In this document: positions 22,931 through 35,918 of the stretch, in pieces
Position numbering within the stretch: position 1 is the first letter of the stretch
Layout: each line of letters opens with the position of its first letter
Source of the DNA: Diabrotica undecimpunctata
Lineage: Eukaryota; Arthropoda; Insecta; Coleoptera; Chrysomelidae
Length of the DNA: 64,000 bases
NCBI RefSeq assembly: GCF_040954645.1
Contig: NC_092810.1
Location: 6,680,185 to 6,744,184 of the forward strand
Reading direction: 5' to 3'
Made by a program: the position numbers and the translations under genes
The notes under the pieces: model-generated
What the model saw: only the letters and a program-made list of their open reading frames with translations
What the model was told of the DNA's origin: nothing
The model's database searches: none

Positions 22931-23892
22931 CACTCTGGATATTTTGTATACTTATTATGAGTCCTTTTTATATATAATTGAATGTATTTTATAATTATTA
23001 AAATAATCTAACAACCTAGGTACTATGTGCATATTTTTCATATTGGAATCCGATACTTCTATTATTGAATCAATAGGATCAAAAGGTTAATTAATCCATT
23101 TTTTAATTATCAAAATTATAAAAGTATTGAATCCCGTCAATGAAAATATGTAAACACCTACTTTTATAATATTATCATTTATTAACAACTATTTATATAG
23201 TTTATAAACATTAAACATCATACTGATCATACTCTCTGATCTCTTTTGAGAAAGACACTGCCAAAAGAGCTGTAGTGATAATAATTTAAAATAAATTTTG
23301 TGGACGTTTTGAATTTTATTGAAATTTACAAAATATCAATACGGTATCAGTACTTCTTTGCTCTAGTGCAAACTATCTCACAAGGGTTTTTTAATTTTGT
23401 AATAAATCTTGACGTGATTGGCTCAAACCAAATTTACATTCAGAATTAACGTACCCGTATTAGCTAAGGACACTTATCAAATTCAAAACACCAAAGATGA
23501 TGTCGAATTGTGTAATTTTTTCGTTATCTTACGCCAGGCATATTTTTATCAGAACCTATTCAAATAAACTCTTATTAATATGAGAAGTTAAATACTAACT
23601 TTATAATTTGCACTAAATATTATAATAAACAATTGAAATACTTTTGGCTATTTTGGATTTTTGAAAGATATTACATTTTTGTAATATTTATTCAAATATT
23701 TTTATCTTATTTGGTATTCAGATTTATGTAGAAAACCTATTTGAATACCAGAAAGTGCCGTGGTCCAGAAATACCAAAGGATGATACATACAATCGTAAG
23801 TATGTTTATTATGTTAAATTTTGGATATACCTGTTACAAAAAAGTAAAACGTATGGACTATTATATGGAATGGATACTCAAGTGTAAAATAT
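22931..23892. other. AT-rich intron sequence
   Basis: No coding signal or repeat boundary found. Confidence 0.45.
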
Positions 23893-24378
23893 TATACAGG
23901 GTATATTTTTAGTGCGATATCGGTCAATAGTTCCATTGTGGTACAAGATATCCAAAAAACTTAGGTAATGGGAAAAATATAGGCAATCATATTCTCCATA
24001 CTTGGAAAATATATGACTATTACTGGTATAGCAAATATATAATTTTTCAAATAGGAGACACTATATATTTTTTCAAATTTATATTCCTCTCATAATTCTT
24101 GTTGTTAATATTGGGCTTTGCATTATTATACAGAGTATTTAACAAGTTATGACCATTTTTATTTCGAAATTCCTATGAAGTCAAAACCTTAAAGAAGTAA
24201 TGCATAAACAATTATTTAATTTATATAATAAGGTTAACAATATATTGTAGTTTCTAATTAAGTTCCACATATTTTCCAAGTTTAAAGGATAATATCGAGT
24301 ACATTTTTTTTGTACAAAAAGTTTTTTGAATATTCTATACCATAATGGAATTATCGACCAAAAACTCACCCTGGATAT
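23893..24378. mobile_element. MITE-like element, about 490 bp, imperfect TIRs
   Basis: The left end (ATACAGGGTATATTTTTAGT) and the reverse complement of the right end (ATCCAGGGTGAGTTTTTGGT) match imperfectly over about 60 bp, including TTCCATTGTGGTA/TTCCATTATGGTA and an AAAAAAC block. The interior is non-coding. Its right end touches the left end of the Tc1 element that starts at 24380. Confidence 0.6.
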
Positions 24379-24640
24379 ACAGTGGCGTTAAAAAGTCCTG
24401 CATCACCTTACCAAATACATGAAAACAGAAGTTTAAGGCATTTACCTTAAATATTTTTTAACCATTTACTATCTACTTCAAACAAGCACTTAAACACAAT
24501 CTTATAAAATGAGAACACAGCAAAAATTTCCATTAATAAAAAAAATGTAGTTCGGAAAATTTTTCATTCAATATTACAAAAATTAGGTTATTTATATCAA
24601 GACGATATTGTACATCACATTAAAGTAATTTAAACTAATT

Positions 24641-25684
24641 TTAATATTTAATTGGCCAGCCTTTGTTTCTAATAACTAGTTCCCATCTTTTGGGCATGGA
24701 ATTTATTAATTTTTGCAATTCCTCCATGGAAATATAGTGATGCCAAGCGTGGATTAGAGATTCCAGTAATTTCATTTTATTTGTGAGTTTGCTTTTGGAA
24801 ATGATGTTTGATATCCTTTGCCACAAATTCTCTATGGGATTGAGGTCCGGGGATTGCGCTGGCCAGTCCATCCTATCAATTTCATTACTCTCCATCCAAG
24901 CTTTAACCAATTTTGCTCTATGGCAAGGAGCATTATCATCCTGAAAATAATTTTTTTTTTCGCCAAACAAGTCTTTTTCACTACGCAGCATCTTATTCTG
25001 TAGTACCTCAATGTATTTGGTAGCATTCATCATCCCAGAGACAACGTGTAGGCGACCAACTCCTCGAGCGGACATGCAACCCCATATCATAACGGAGGTT
25101 GGACGTTTAATTGTGAGAAGAACACATTTTGGAGAAAATTCTTCACCAGGAAATCTTCTGACGTTTCCAGCATGATTATTAATATTGAAAGTGGATTATT
25201 CACTAAACAGTACACTCTGCCACTGCTCTGCTGTCCAGATTCGATGTTCCTTGGCCCATTTCAAACGGTGCAATCTTTGCTTTTCTGAAAGCAGTGGTTT
25301 CTTTCGTGCCTTACATCCTTTAAGTCCAAAACTAAGCAGTCTTTTTCTCGTGCACACGCTTACACCTGTAGATTTGGATCACAGCTTCGTCAATTGGGTG
25401 GAATTAAGGCTTATGTCTGCCAGACTTGTTCTTCTTAATGCAGCGTTATCCCGAAGAGAAGTTTTTTTTGGTCAGCCACTACGCGGTCTGTCGTCGATTT
25501 TTCCTTGTTCAGCATACTTCTTAATGACTCTAATTGCTGTAGATTGATAACAGTTTACTGCGGATGCTATTTCGCGACTAAATTTGTCGTTCCTATGGTG
25601 AAAAATAATTTCAAAACGCTTTTCTTCCGATAATTTAGTTTGTTTGGCCTGGGATGATATTTTGACCTTTTTATCAAAAATCAA
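24641..25684 (-). pseudogene. Tc1-like transposase (DD34E), inactivated
   Basis: The N-terminal part (25684-25472) is a helix-turn-helix region (KLSEEKRFEIIFHHRND, REIASAVNCYQSTAIRVIKK). The middle region follows with in-frame TGA and TAA stops. It reads RLHRLKWAKEHRIWTAEQW and VLFSE-stop-ST, where Tc1 transposases have FSDES, so the first catalytic Asp is lost. The C-terminal part (25090-24641) is intact: MIWGCMSARGVGRL, YFQDDNAPCHRAK (second Asp) and SPDLNPIENLW (Glu), with 34 residues between them (DD34E). It ends NKGWPIKY. About 345 codons originally. Confidence 0.92.
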
Positions 25685-25830
25685 AGAGCAAATAAATGTG
25701 TTAGGGTAACTGCAGTGTTTATATAGTCAAAATATGTGGCAAATTCGTCATTAAGATTCAATTTAATAGTACTTTAACGACTTAATAATCACCTCATAAT
25801 TTTCTCGGATTATGAGAAATTCTTTCAATT

Positions 25831-26147
25831 CTTCTTCTTTTTTGTCAACCATTTTCCATCCACTCCTGAATGTAGGTCTCTCCCAATTGCTTCCATCTTT
25901 CTCTATCTTGCCCCAATCTAATCCACTGTTTGCCTGCCACTGTTCTTATGTCATCGACCCATCTTTTTTGAGGTCTTCCCATGCTTCTTGTTGTCGTCCT
26001 TGGTCTCCATTCTAGAATTCTCCGTGTCCACCTGTTCTCATTATATCGGGCTACGTGACCTGCTCAGCGCCATTTCATTTTTGTAATTTCTTCCACAATA
26101 TCCCTAATCTTCGTTCTACGTCTTATCTCGGTGTTTCTAATCTTGTC
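25831..26147 (-). mobile_element. RTE-like 3' fragment nested in the Tc1 element
   Basis: Minus-strand coding remnant: NTEIRRRTKIRDIVEEITK, AGHVARYNENRWTRRILEW, GRPQKRWVDDIRTVAGKQW and ERWKQLGETYIQEW, ending in a (GAA)n-like tail (25831-25840). An imperfect 13-14 bp duplication (AATTCTTTCAATT at 25818-25830, AATTCCCTTCAATT at 26148-26161) frames it. The wording of the blocks is that of the family at 57477-58350. Confidence 0.8.
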
Positions 26148-26535
26148 AATTCCCTTCAATTAGATTATTTTAATCTTTTCTGTAGAATTTTGAGCTAGTA
26201 ATTTTAAAAACATTAGTAAGTATACCGATAATGCTAATTACAAGCACAAACTTAAAATGAATTAGCGAAAATATACAAAAAACTTGTGTTAAACCTCAAA
26301 ATCTATAAGGCGTTTAGGTGATGCAGGACTTTTTAACACCACTGTATGTATATAATCTATATTGTTATTTGAAATTTCAGGTACTTAACTATGACATTCT
26401 GAGTATCCTATTCTTCGTCCATAACACAAAGTAAAAATCAGACTAAAACTGAAATTGTTCTTTAAACATAAATAATTTGATTATTTCTGTATAAAATATT
26501 ATTACACCAGATTCTAGTCAAACATAATATTTCAG

Positions 26536-26757
26536 AAAACGATTTATTTGGACTACCCCTATCCAATCAAGGCTGTGGACTATACTTACTACCCCCAATC
26601 TTACAAAAGCTACACCCCGCTTTCGCTCTACTATGACTACTACTGGCCTCTCAGCAGTCTTAACCGCTATAGCTCCTACTGGCCTTACTACCCCTACCAC
26701 AGATACTTGTACCACAAGTATACTTTGCCCTCTGATAGATATTATCATTTAAAAGGA
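26536..26757 (+). CDS. Alternative tyrosine-rich exon 3 of a spliced host gene
   Basis: A 74-codon exon with acceptor ATATTTCAG| (26527-26535) and donor AAAGGA|GTAAGTATA (GT at 26758), phase 0 on both sides. It encodes KTIYLDYPYPIKAVDYTYYP, then PLSLYYDYYWPLSSLNRY and a very Tyr-rich YSSYWPYYPYHRYLYHKY. About a third of its residues are Tyr. It aligns closely with exon 4: I-x-L-x-x-P-I...DY-x-x-YP, KxYxPLSLYxDYYxP, SSYWP. There is no internal ATG near the start, so it needs an upstream exon. Joined to 48595 it stays open. Together with exon 4 this is the strongest evidence for a duplicated-exon array. Confidence 0.82.
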
Positions 26758-27228
26758 GTAAGTATACTCGTGCCATGCGAAATACAAAAGGTAAGTAATT
26801 AAACTGTCGAGATGGTTTGAGATATTATTGTCTACGTTAAATAAAATGTGAGGATATGTTTCTGTACCAGTGGAATCGAGTAATGTAATGTTTTTTTTAA
26901 CTACTTTTTTTTGTATAGTCCGTTCTGCAATAAAATACATCACAGAATACAAGCATTATACAAAATATATAAAAATAATCATAACTTAAAGGCATCATCT
27001 AACTGAGTATTACATAAAAACAGCCAGTTAGCTGCTAACTAAGTCTTTTTCTTCTTCGTTCTCAGCTTCTTCCTTTTCAGGGGTCTCCTGATAGACCTGA
27101 TATATCTCCTGATAGGAAAAAATCGACTCCTATGCAAAAAATCTAATTTAAAACAGATCCAGACTGGACTACTACATATTATTGTGTAGTGAGTCACGGA
27201 TACTACAGGAAATGAAGAGATTACATTA
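26758..27228. other. Intron sequence
   Basis: No element recognised between the exon 3 donor and the inverted-repeat element at 27229. Confidence 0.45.
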
Positions 27229-27728
27229 AGGTCGGTACACATATACGAGCCAAACGGTATGCATACGGTATGCGAACGCTATATTCGTTAATGTTTACGG
27301 CAGAAAAAACCGTTTGCGTACTGTTTCATCGTGACTCGTCGCGAACCAAATTGTTGCGGTTTATTCCACGACTTCAAAGGAAGCTCGTCTTTCAGTTTGG
27401 ACGGCGCTTACTAGACGTAGCGAACATTTTTATTGTCTCATCAAATCGACATAGTGTGAATGACGTGTTCCTTCCTAGAGAGACGTGAGAAAACAGTAAA
27501 CTGATTATTGTACATATTTTTATTTTTGTTAAACAAGCAAAAACAGAAACATAAATCAGTACCCAAATTATAAATAAAATGAATCATTTCGCACATGTGT
27601 GTTCGTTGTTGGTTTGTCGCTTTCCATGGATCTAGATAAGTATGCGATCAGTACGATGTAGAATATTTTTCAAGGATCTGTACGCGTACGGTACGTATAC
27701 CGTTTGGCTCGCATATGTGTACCCACCT
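27229..27728. mobile_element. 500-bp non-autonomous DNA element, TIRs about 40 bp
   Basis: The ends AGGTCGGTACACATATACGA... and (reverse complement of right end) AGGTGGGTACACATATGCGA... match over about 40 bp with few differences, including GAGCCAAACGGTAT. The flanking trinucleotides are TTA on the left and ATA on the right. AGG...CCT ends and a TTA-like target resemble PIF/Harbinger, as in the element at 39166, but the TSD is not exact. The interior (a frame at 27270-27488) resembles no transposase I know. Confidence 0.75.
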
Positions 27729-28647
27729 ATAGATGAAAACCTTTTTCACATTTGTAATATTTTTTTGTTATTTGTCGTAGTCGGCCGTTTTCCAATACAT
27801 CATAAATTAAAACAATCCTATTATCCGAAAAATTCAATCATCTGACTTTTTCGTTAAAAATTTAATTAAGATTTAATTTCTCATTCTTTTGTTGACATAA
27901 AATCAGGGTGGATATTTCCAAACAAGGTTTACAAGATATCTACAGGCGATGTTTCCTAAGAAATTTATCGTTTTTCGGGAAAATTAAATTCACATCGGAC
28001 TTAACAAGATTTTATTTTCATTGGAAATTAATTAAAATGGTTTCTAATAAAAATTAAATCAGATTTAAAAACAGTAAATTTACACAAGACAAAGGACTGC
28101 AAGAAACCAAAAAATACGACAGCATCCTTCTAATTATAGAGGATGTTCTGTTTATCGTGAATAGAATACAATGAGATATAAAAATTAAATAGAGTATCCT
28201 GGCAAAAGGGTTTTAGTTATGTATCTTCGATCCTATTAGTCCAATCGTGACGTACAGTATCTCAAATGGTACCATTTAACCAATAGAATACTACGTAGAA
28301 ATCAAATACATCAACACGTCAAAAGGACCTTAGGTATATATCTTTGCTCCTATATATGTTATGTCAAAAGAGCCTTAGTTGCGTATCTCCGGTCCTATAG
28401 GTCTAATCATGACATATGGAGCCTAAAATGATAGGATTTAACGGAGATAATACGATGGTGGAGAGAAATTAAACATGGCAGCATCTAATAACACCTTAAA
28501 CTGGCAGCAATAAAACGAATTAACGCACAGAGGTGTGTGGCATATTACGTAACAGTATTTAGCGAATACCATACGATTACGTCATTCATATCTTTGCATA
28601 AGTCCACTTTTTGTTAACTACTTAGTATGTATTCAGTACTTTGTTTT
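27729..28647. other. Intron sequence with diverged tandem units
   Basis: Between 28200 and 28460 a motif of the form CAAAAG-x-x-x-TTAG-x-TATGTATCT...CCTAT occurs three times (about 28203, 28318, 28364), suggesting an old tandem repeat. No gene. Confidence 0.45.
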
Positions 28648-28649
28648 AG

Positions 28650-28730
28650 GGTGTTGAGGCATGGACTCTTAAACAGAAGAATGTTAAAAGTCTTGAAAGC
28701 TTTGAGATGTGGTGCTACTAAATGTTAGTT
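28650..28730 (+). pseudogene. Short RT C-terminal fragment
   Basis: Reads GVEAWTLKQKNVKSLESFEM followed by WCY and a stop. This is the block after the RT domain in AAG-tailed families (compare GMEAWTLKKQ at 45.5 kb). Only about 27 codons survive. Confidence 0.55.
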
Positions 28731-28899
28731 TCAAAACAATCAAAACAAATCACCACTCAAAATCCTGTCAACAGTCTCAATGTAAACATACCTACCCAAC
28801 ATCGTGCTCATAATTTCAACATAATCAGTTATAGAGATGCTGTGAGATTTTAACCATGTTAACTAGTCATTAACAAAATAAAAAAATAGCTTTCCATAA

Positions 28900-29395
28900 G
28901 TCCAACCTTACATTACAGAAAAAATCCAAGCAGCAATCATTAAAATCGAAACAAATACCTCTCTCAGTATATCATTAGTCTACAGCATACCTTAACATCC
29001 CATTTCAAGCGAAGAGTATCATAATTTCATAGAAACTCTTGGAGCCACATTCATAGTAGCAGGAGACTGGAGTGCCAAACACACAATAATGAATATCATC
29101 CAACAAAATAACTTAAGATACTTATTAACGGGAGAACCCACATACTGGCCTACGGACTCTAAGGAAAGCTCCATGGTACTTTACAATGATCTGGACATCC
29201 CATTACTTAAGGACACAATAAAAAATCACTCAATAAAATATAAAAATCGCGTTACTGATCACGACAATGAACTGTTAAAAAATTTATTCACCCAACCATT
29301 TGCTGAACGAAGATTGAAGAGAGTATGGCCAGAAGACCTACCGAAATATTACTTAGAAAACCGTTACTGGACGGTACCTAATTCACGTTAATTTA
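28900..29395 (+). mobile_element. Jockey-like remnant: endonuclease fused to ORF2 C-terminus
   Basis: The plus strand reads the AP-endonuclease region LGATFIVAGDWSAKH, then LLTGEPTYWPTDS (as in Jockey ORF2 endonucleases). It passes at about 29185 directly into IKNHSIKYKNRVTDHDNELL and ERRLKRVWPEDL, which match the extreme C-terminus of Jockey ORF2. The whole RT domain is absent, so an internal deletion of roughly 2 kb is inferred. The last 100 codons (29089-29391) are open. Confidence 0.65.
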
Positions 29396-29439
29396 CTTAC
29401 AGACTATTAACTTAACTTCTACTGCTCCGAAGCCAGTAC

Positions 29440-29727
29440 AAAAATCAAACTGTCTAGTAATCATAGGGTGTTGTAGGCTCCTAGCTTTTAACAACTTGGT
29501 TATTTCCTTCCATTTTTTTTGGTCCCATTGCTTTCTCTCTCCAATTTCTCACGCCTATTTCTGACAAGTCTTGCTTTACTGCTTCCAACCACTTCTTCTT
29601 TAGACGTCCCTTTCTTTTCTTCCCCTATTTCTACTTCCTTCAGTATTGTTTTAACATTTCGATTCTCTGACATTTGTATAATATGACCAAGCCATCTAGC
29701 TCGTTGGGCTCGTATTTTTGCGGTAAT
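29440..29727 (-). pseudogene. RTE-like C-terminal fragment
   Basis: The minus strand reads RARWLGHIIQMSENRNVKTI, then KKRKGRLKKKWLEAVKQDL and GVRNWREKAMGPKK, the basic C-terminal region of RTE-like proteins. One frame change. It abuts the transposase remnant that starts at 29728. Confidence 0.6.
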
Positions 29728-30630
29728 TCAACGAAATAGTGCAGCAGCTGCAAGGCATTATGCAGTAAAATACCCCAATTGAAATACACCCGATAGACGA
29801 TTATTTCTGACTATTGATCGAAGTGGCTGGCAATAGTGGTCGTCCAATAATGGATACAACTGATGAAGATATTTTAAAAAAAATTGAAGAAGTCCCTGGG
29901 ACAAGTACAAGGGTAATAGCTGCTCAACTAAATGTTCCTCACGTAAGGGTTTGGAGGCGTTTGAAGGATCAGCTGCTTAAATCCTATCACTTAACAACAG
30001 TTCAAGAGTTATTGGTTGAAGATTATCCTAAAAGGATTGGATTTTGCGATTGGTTGTTAATGGAAAACACTCGAAATGTTAATTTTATTAGAAATATTTT
30101 GTTTACCGACGAGGCTAAATTCAGTAGAAATGGAATAACAAACCATCATAACGAGCACATTTGGGCCAACGAAAATATTCAGTCCAAAAAAGCGACTCAT
30201 CACCAAAGGACTTTCAAAGTTAATGTTTGGGCTGGAATTGTGGATAACAATCTAATAGGCCCAGTATTTCTTCTTAACAATTTAAATAGTGATAATTATT
30301 TGCAGTTCTTGGCAAACGATTTACAAAACTATTTCAAAGAAGTGAATATTGCAATGAGGCAAAATATGTGGTTTCTACAAGATGGAGCTCCACCGCATTA
30401 CAGCAATGAAGTTTGGTAATATCTTTGCAGGCAGTATCCTGATCGGTGAATTGGAAGGGGTCGTGACGCACCTATTTCTTGGCCACCCAGAAGCCCAGGT
30501 CTTAACCCCATGGAGTTTTGCTTTTGGGGGTTTATGAAAGAGAAGGTGTATTCTGTAACAATACAGGACGAACAACAACTGAGGGTTAGAATAATTGAAG
30601 CTGCAATCAATTTCGTCAGAAAAATATGAT
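29728..30630 (+). pseudogene. IS630/Tc1/mariner-like transposase, inactivated
   Basis: From 29728 the strand reads an HTH region (QRNSAAAARHYAVKYPN, then a stop, RRLFLTI). The frame 29814-30419 reads SGRPIMDTTDEDILKKIEE, VIAAQLNVPHVRVWRRLK, NFIRNILFTDEAKFSRNG (first catalytic Asp), FKVNVWAGIVDNNLIGPV and NMWFLQDGAPPHYSNEVW (second Asp), then a stop. The end continues in frame 30420-30629 as ISWPPRSPGLNPMEFCFWGF and VRIIEAAINFVRKI. The spacing to the last acidic residue is longer than in DD34E Tc1. Terminal repeats were not found. Stops at 29774-29776, 30418 and near 30450 disable it. Confidence 0.8.
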
Positions 30631-33167
<2,537 letters not shown>

Positions 33168-34312
33168 TAATCTTAGAAAAAACCAATGAATTTAATATTG
33201 ACACGTTCCATCTCTGTGTGGACTTTAAGTCAGCGTATGATAGCGTCCTAAGAGGTAAATTATACGAAGCCATGAATGAACTTAACATTCCCCATAAATT
33301 AATAAGGCTCGTAAAAACAACTATGAGTAAAGTGATCTGCAGAGTGCAAATACAAGGCGATATGTCACAAGCGTTTGAAACATATGCAGGGTTAAGGCAG
33401 GGAGACGCGCTGGCGTGCCTTCTCTTTAATATAGCGTTAGAAAAGACTATAAGAGATGCCGAGTTACACAATAGGGGAACAATCTTTAATAAAACAACGC
33501 AGATTATGGCTTACGCTGACGATCTGGATTTGATCGCACGTACTACACGAGGACTTAAAGAGATGACTTCCACCTTCTTGACAGCCGCACAAAATATGGG
33601 CCTTAAAATAAACGAGGAAAAAACCAAAATGTTAGCATCTATTCCAAATAACAGAGATAGAGCTAGAAACGCCGAAGAAAACTTCAGTATAGACCAATAT
33701 AATTTTGAGGTAGTAAATAAGTTTACATATTTGGGTTCTCTCATAACAAACGATAATGACACATCTGAAGAAGTAAAACGGAGGGTACTGCTAGCAAAAA
33801 AATGTTATTTTGGACTAAGCAAGCAGCTAAAAAACAGAAATTTAAGCCAGAAAACCAAACTAATAATATATAGAACACTCATCCTACCAGTGCTGACATA
33901 TGGGTCAGAAACATGGACCATCTCCAAAACAGACGCAAATCTTCTGCTCGTCTTCGAAAGGAAGATACTAAGAAGAATAATGGGCGCATTCTGTGAGAAT
34001 GGTATTTGGAGAAAGCGATATAATTTCGAATTGTACGAGAAGTATAAAAAAATAGTAAATGGTAGAGATGTAATATCCTTCATAAAAATAGGTAGGCTTA
34101 GATGGGCTGGACATGTGTCAAGAGCAAATGAAAATTACCCACCCAGACGAACTCTATTATCGGTCCCAGTGGGAAATAGGAGTAGAGGCAGACCACGACT
34201 GAGATGGAGGGACGGTGTGGACGAGGACACAAGGAAAATCGGCGTGGCAAATTGGCAACGGTTGGCGATGAACAGAAACGACTGGCGAAATAGACTGGGG
34301 TCAATAGGGAAA
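33168..34312 (+). mobile_element. RTE-like retrotransposon, family A/B, both ends truncated
   Basis: The frame 33218-34411 is open for 397 codons, the longest RT frame of this family here. It runs FKSAYDSVLRGKLYEAMNEL (motif A), GLRQGDALACLLFNIALEK (motif B), IMAYADDLDLIARTT (catalytic box near 33510), FTYLGSLITNDNDTSEEV, VLTYGSETWTISK, RLRWAGHVSRANENY, RGRPRLRWRDGVDEDTRK and DWRNRLGSIGK near 34312. The last 33 codons of the frame are not RT: they read through the antisense of a piggyBac gene. The normal 3' end (stop, ATG tail) is absent. It is about 70 percent similar in protein to the copy at 1-1302. 5'-truncated before LEKTNEFNIDTFHL. Confidence 0.9.
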
Positions 34313-35918
34313 ATGATCAAGCCCATCTTTACGGATGTCTTCTTGAGGTATTTCTTTAGTGAGTTCCTTTTTTCGTTTGTTCTCGTACATCTGCTGAATG
34401 CTATAACTTGACGGTCTTCCTACTCTGTTCTTTTTAATTGGTTTTGCGGCTTTGCATAGAGCATCGGCTATTGCGAGTTTGGTATCCAACAGGGTTAAAT
34501 CAAATTTCTTCGCTCTTTTGGCTAATAACAAACAGTTCACGGCTGTCATGTTAATAAAATGAAAAAATATTCGTAAATAATATGTCTTTGACCTAATTTT
34601 TATAGGATAAAATCCTAACATGGACTCAAGAAGATCTACACCTCCCATGTAGTTGTTGTAGATTAGGACACTGGTAGAACAAGGTATCATTTTATGTATA
34701 CTTTCTTGTTTGAAAAATCTTCTTTTTTCTTCCTTTGGTTCACTTCCAGCATATGTTGACATTGTAGTAACGATTTTGTTATCAAACCAGGACACTACAC
34801 TGACATCCACATTGTCTATATTGGCTATTTTCTCTACCATATGACCTCTGCCGCGCTTCTTCATTTCTTTCTCAGCTGGCATCACAACTCCAGGAACACG
34901 ATTAAATCTTACTGTTCCCAAAGGTAAAATGCCCTCTTTGGTCAGATATATCATAAGAGGTATGCTAGTGAACCAATTGTCGGAAAAACAACTTGTAATG
35001 TTGATGTTTTGGTATGGTTTGGTTGGTATTTTGCTAGTTTGACAACCACGTTGCTGCTCATACTAAGATTTGGTGCTCCTAGAGGTAAAATATTACTCTG
35101 GGAATCAGCAAACAAATTAAAGTCATAGCTGAATCCCAAAATACCACTCAGTACAATGTTTTTGAAGAACCACTTATGTGGTTTTTTTGGGTTATACTGC
35201 TTTAGCTGGCTTCGCGCTTTTGTTGGTATAATCTGTTCGTCTTCAGCTAGAAATTCTTCTATCGGAACCATGAGTAGTCGTTCTTTAATTTGGCTCGGAA
35301 CAGGTCTAATTTTAAATAATCTGTCATGTCCAGGCTGATCAATCAGGTATTTTCAATCATGTCATCATTGTTATTGAAATGCAAGAAACGTTCTATTTCT
35401 TCGATTATGTTACAGCTCATTACATCGCTAACTGTTCGGTGGCCAATATTGGCATTCCAATAGTGTCTTGTTGATGGAAGTTGAATTATCGACATGTAAA
35501 TAGTAATTCCTATAAATTGTTCTATTTCATATTTTTTTATATTAGCTGGTTTATCTGGACGTTGTTGCACTGAGTATAAATTGATTGGTCTGTGATATGC
35601 TCTATAAGACTATCAGGAAAGAGAAGCTTAAAAAATTGGACCAGAGTTTCTAATTGTAAAATCGAAGAAGGTAAATTTTCAGAACCAGTAAATTTTGAAT
35701 CATTTTCTGATCTTCTTAGATTTCCTTTCACCCAATTATGAGATTTCTGAGGAATCTGAGGATGTGGCAGAACTGACAGTTTCCTTGACATTGCTTGGTA
35801 TATTTTCACGCTCCTCATTGTCACTATCTTGACACAATATCATCTCATTTGTGTCGTCTTCATCGGAGACATCTGATTCTTCACTATTAGTACTATTTGG
35901 AATTCTAACTGCATTCAT
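34313..35918 (-). pseudogene. piggyBac-like transposase, frameshifted and 3'-truncated
   Basis: Minus-strand pieces in order: an acidic N-terminus (35918-35736, SEESDVSDEDDTNEM), 35824-35537, 35570-35343 (FIGITIYMSIIQLPSTRHYW), 35271-34951 (AEDEQIIPTKARSQLKQY, KPHKWFFKNIVLSGILGFSY) and 34954-34313 (GTVRFNRVPGVVMPAEKEMK, VVSWFDNKIVTTMST, YNNYMGGVDLLESML). FSDNWFTS is readable across the break near 34990. The SDNWFTS and GGVD Asp residues, two of the catalytic acidic positions of the DDE_Tnp_1_7 family, are present. At least four frameshifts separate the pieces. Coding homology stops at DHFP (34313), where the RTE begins, so the usual Cys-rich C-terminus is missing. Confidence 0.9.

Larger units (their letters stand above)
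24380..26344 (-). mobile_element. Tc1-like DNA transposon with both TIRs
   Basis: Terminal inverted repeats of about 29 bp: CAGTGGCGTTAAAAAGTCCT... (24380-24408) and its counterpart ending ...AACACCACTG (26316-26344), with one mismatch. TA lies on both sides, the standard Tc1/mariner target. The element is 1965 bp long because a 317-bp retrotransposon fragment (25831-26147) sits between the right TIR and the transposase start. The transposase frame is on the minus strand and is broken. Confidence 0.93.

Noticed and set aside
25185..25547. 120-codon plus-strand frame
   Set aside because: Antisense of the Tc1 transposase.
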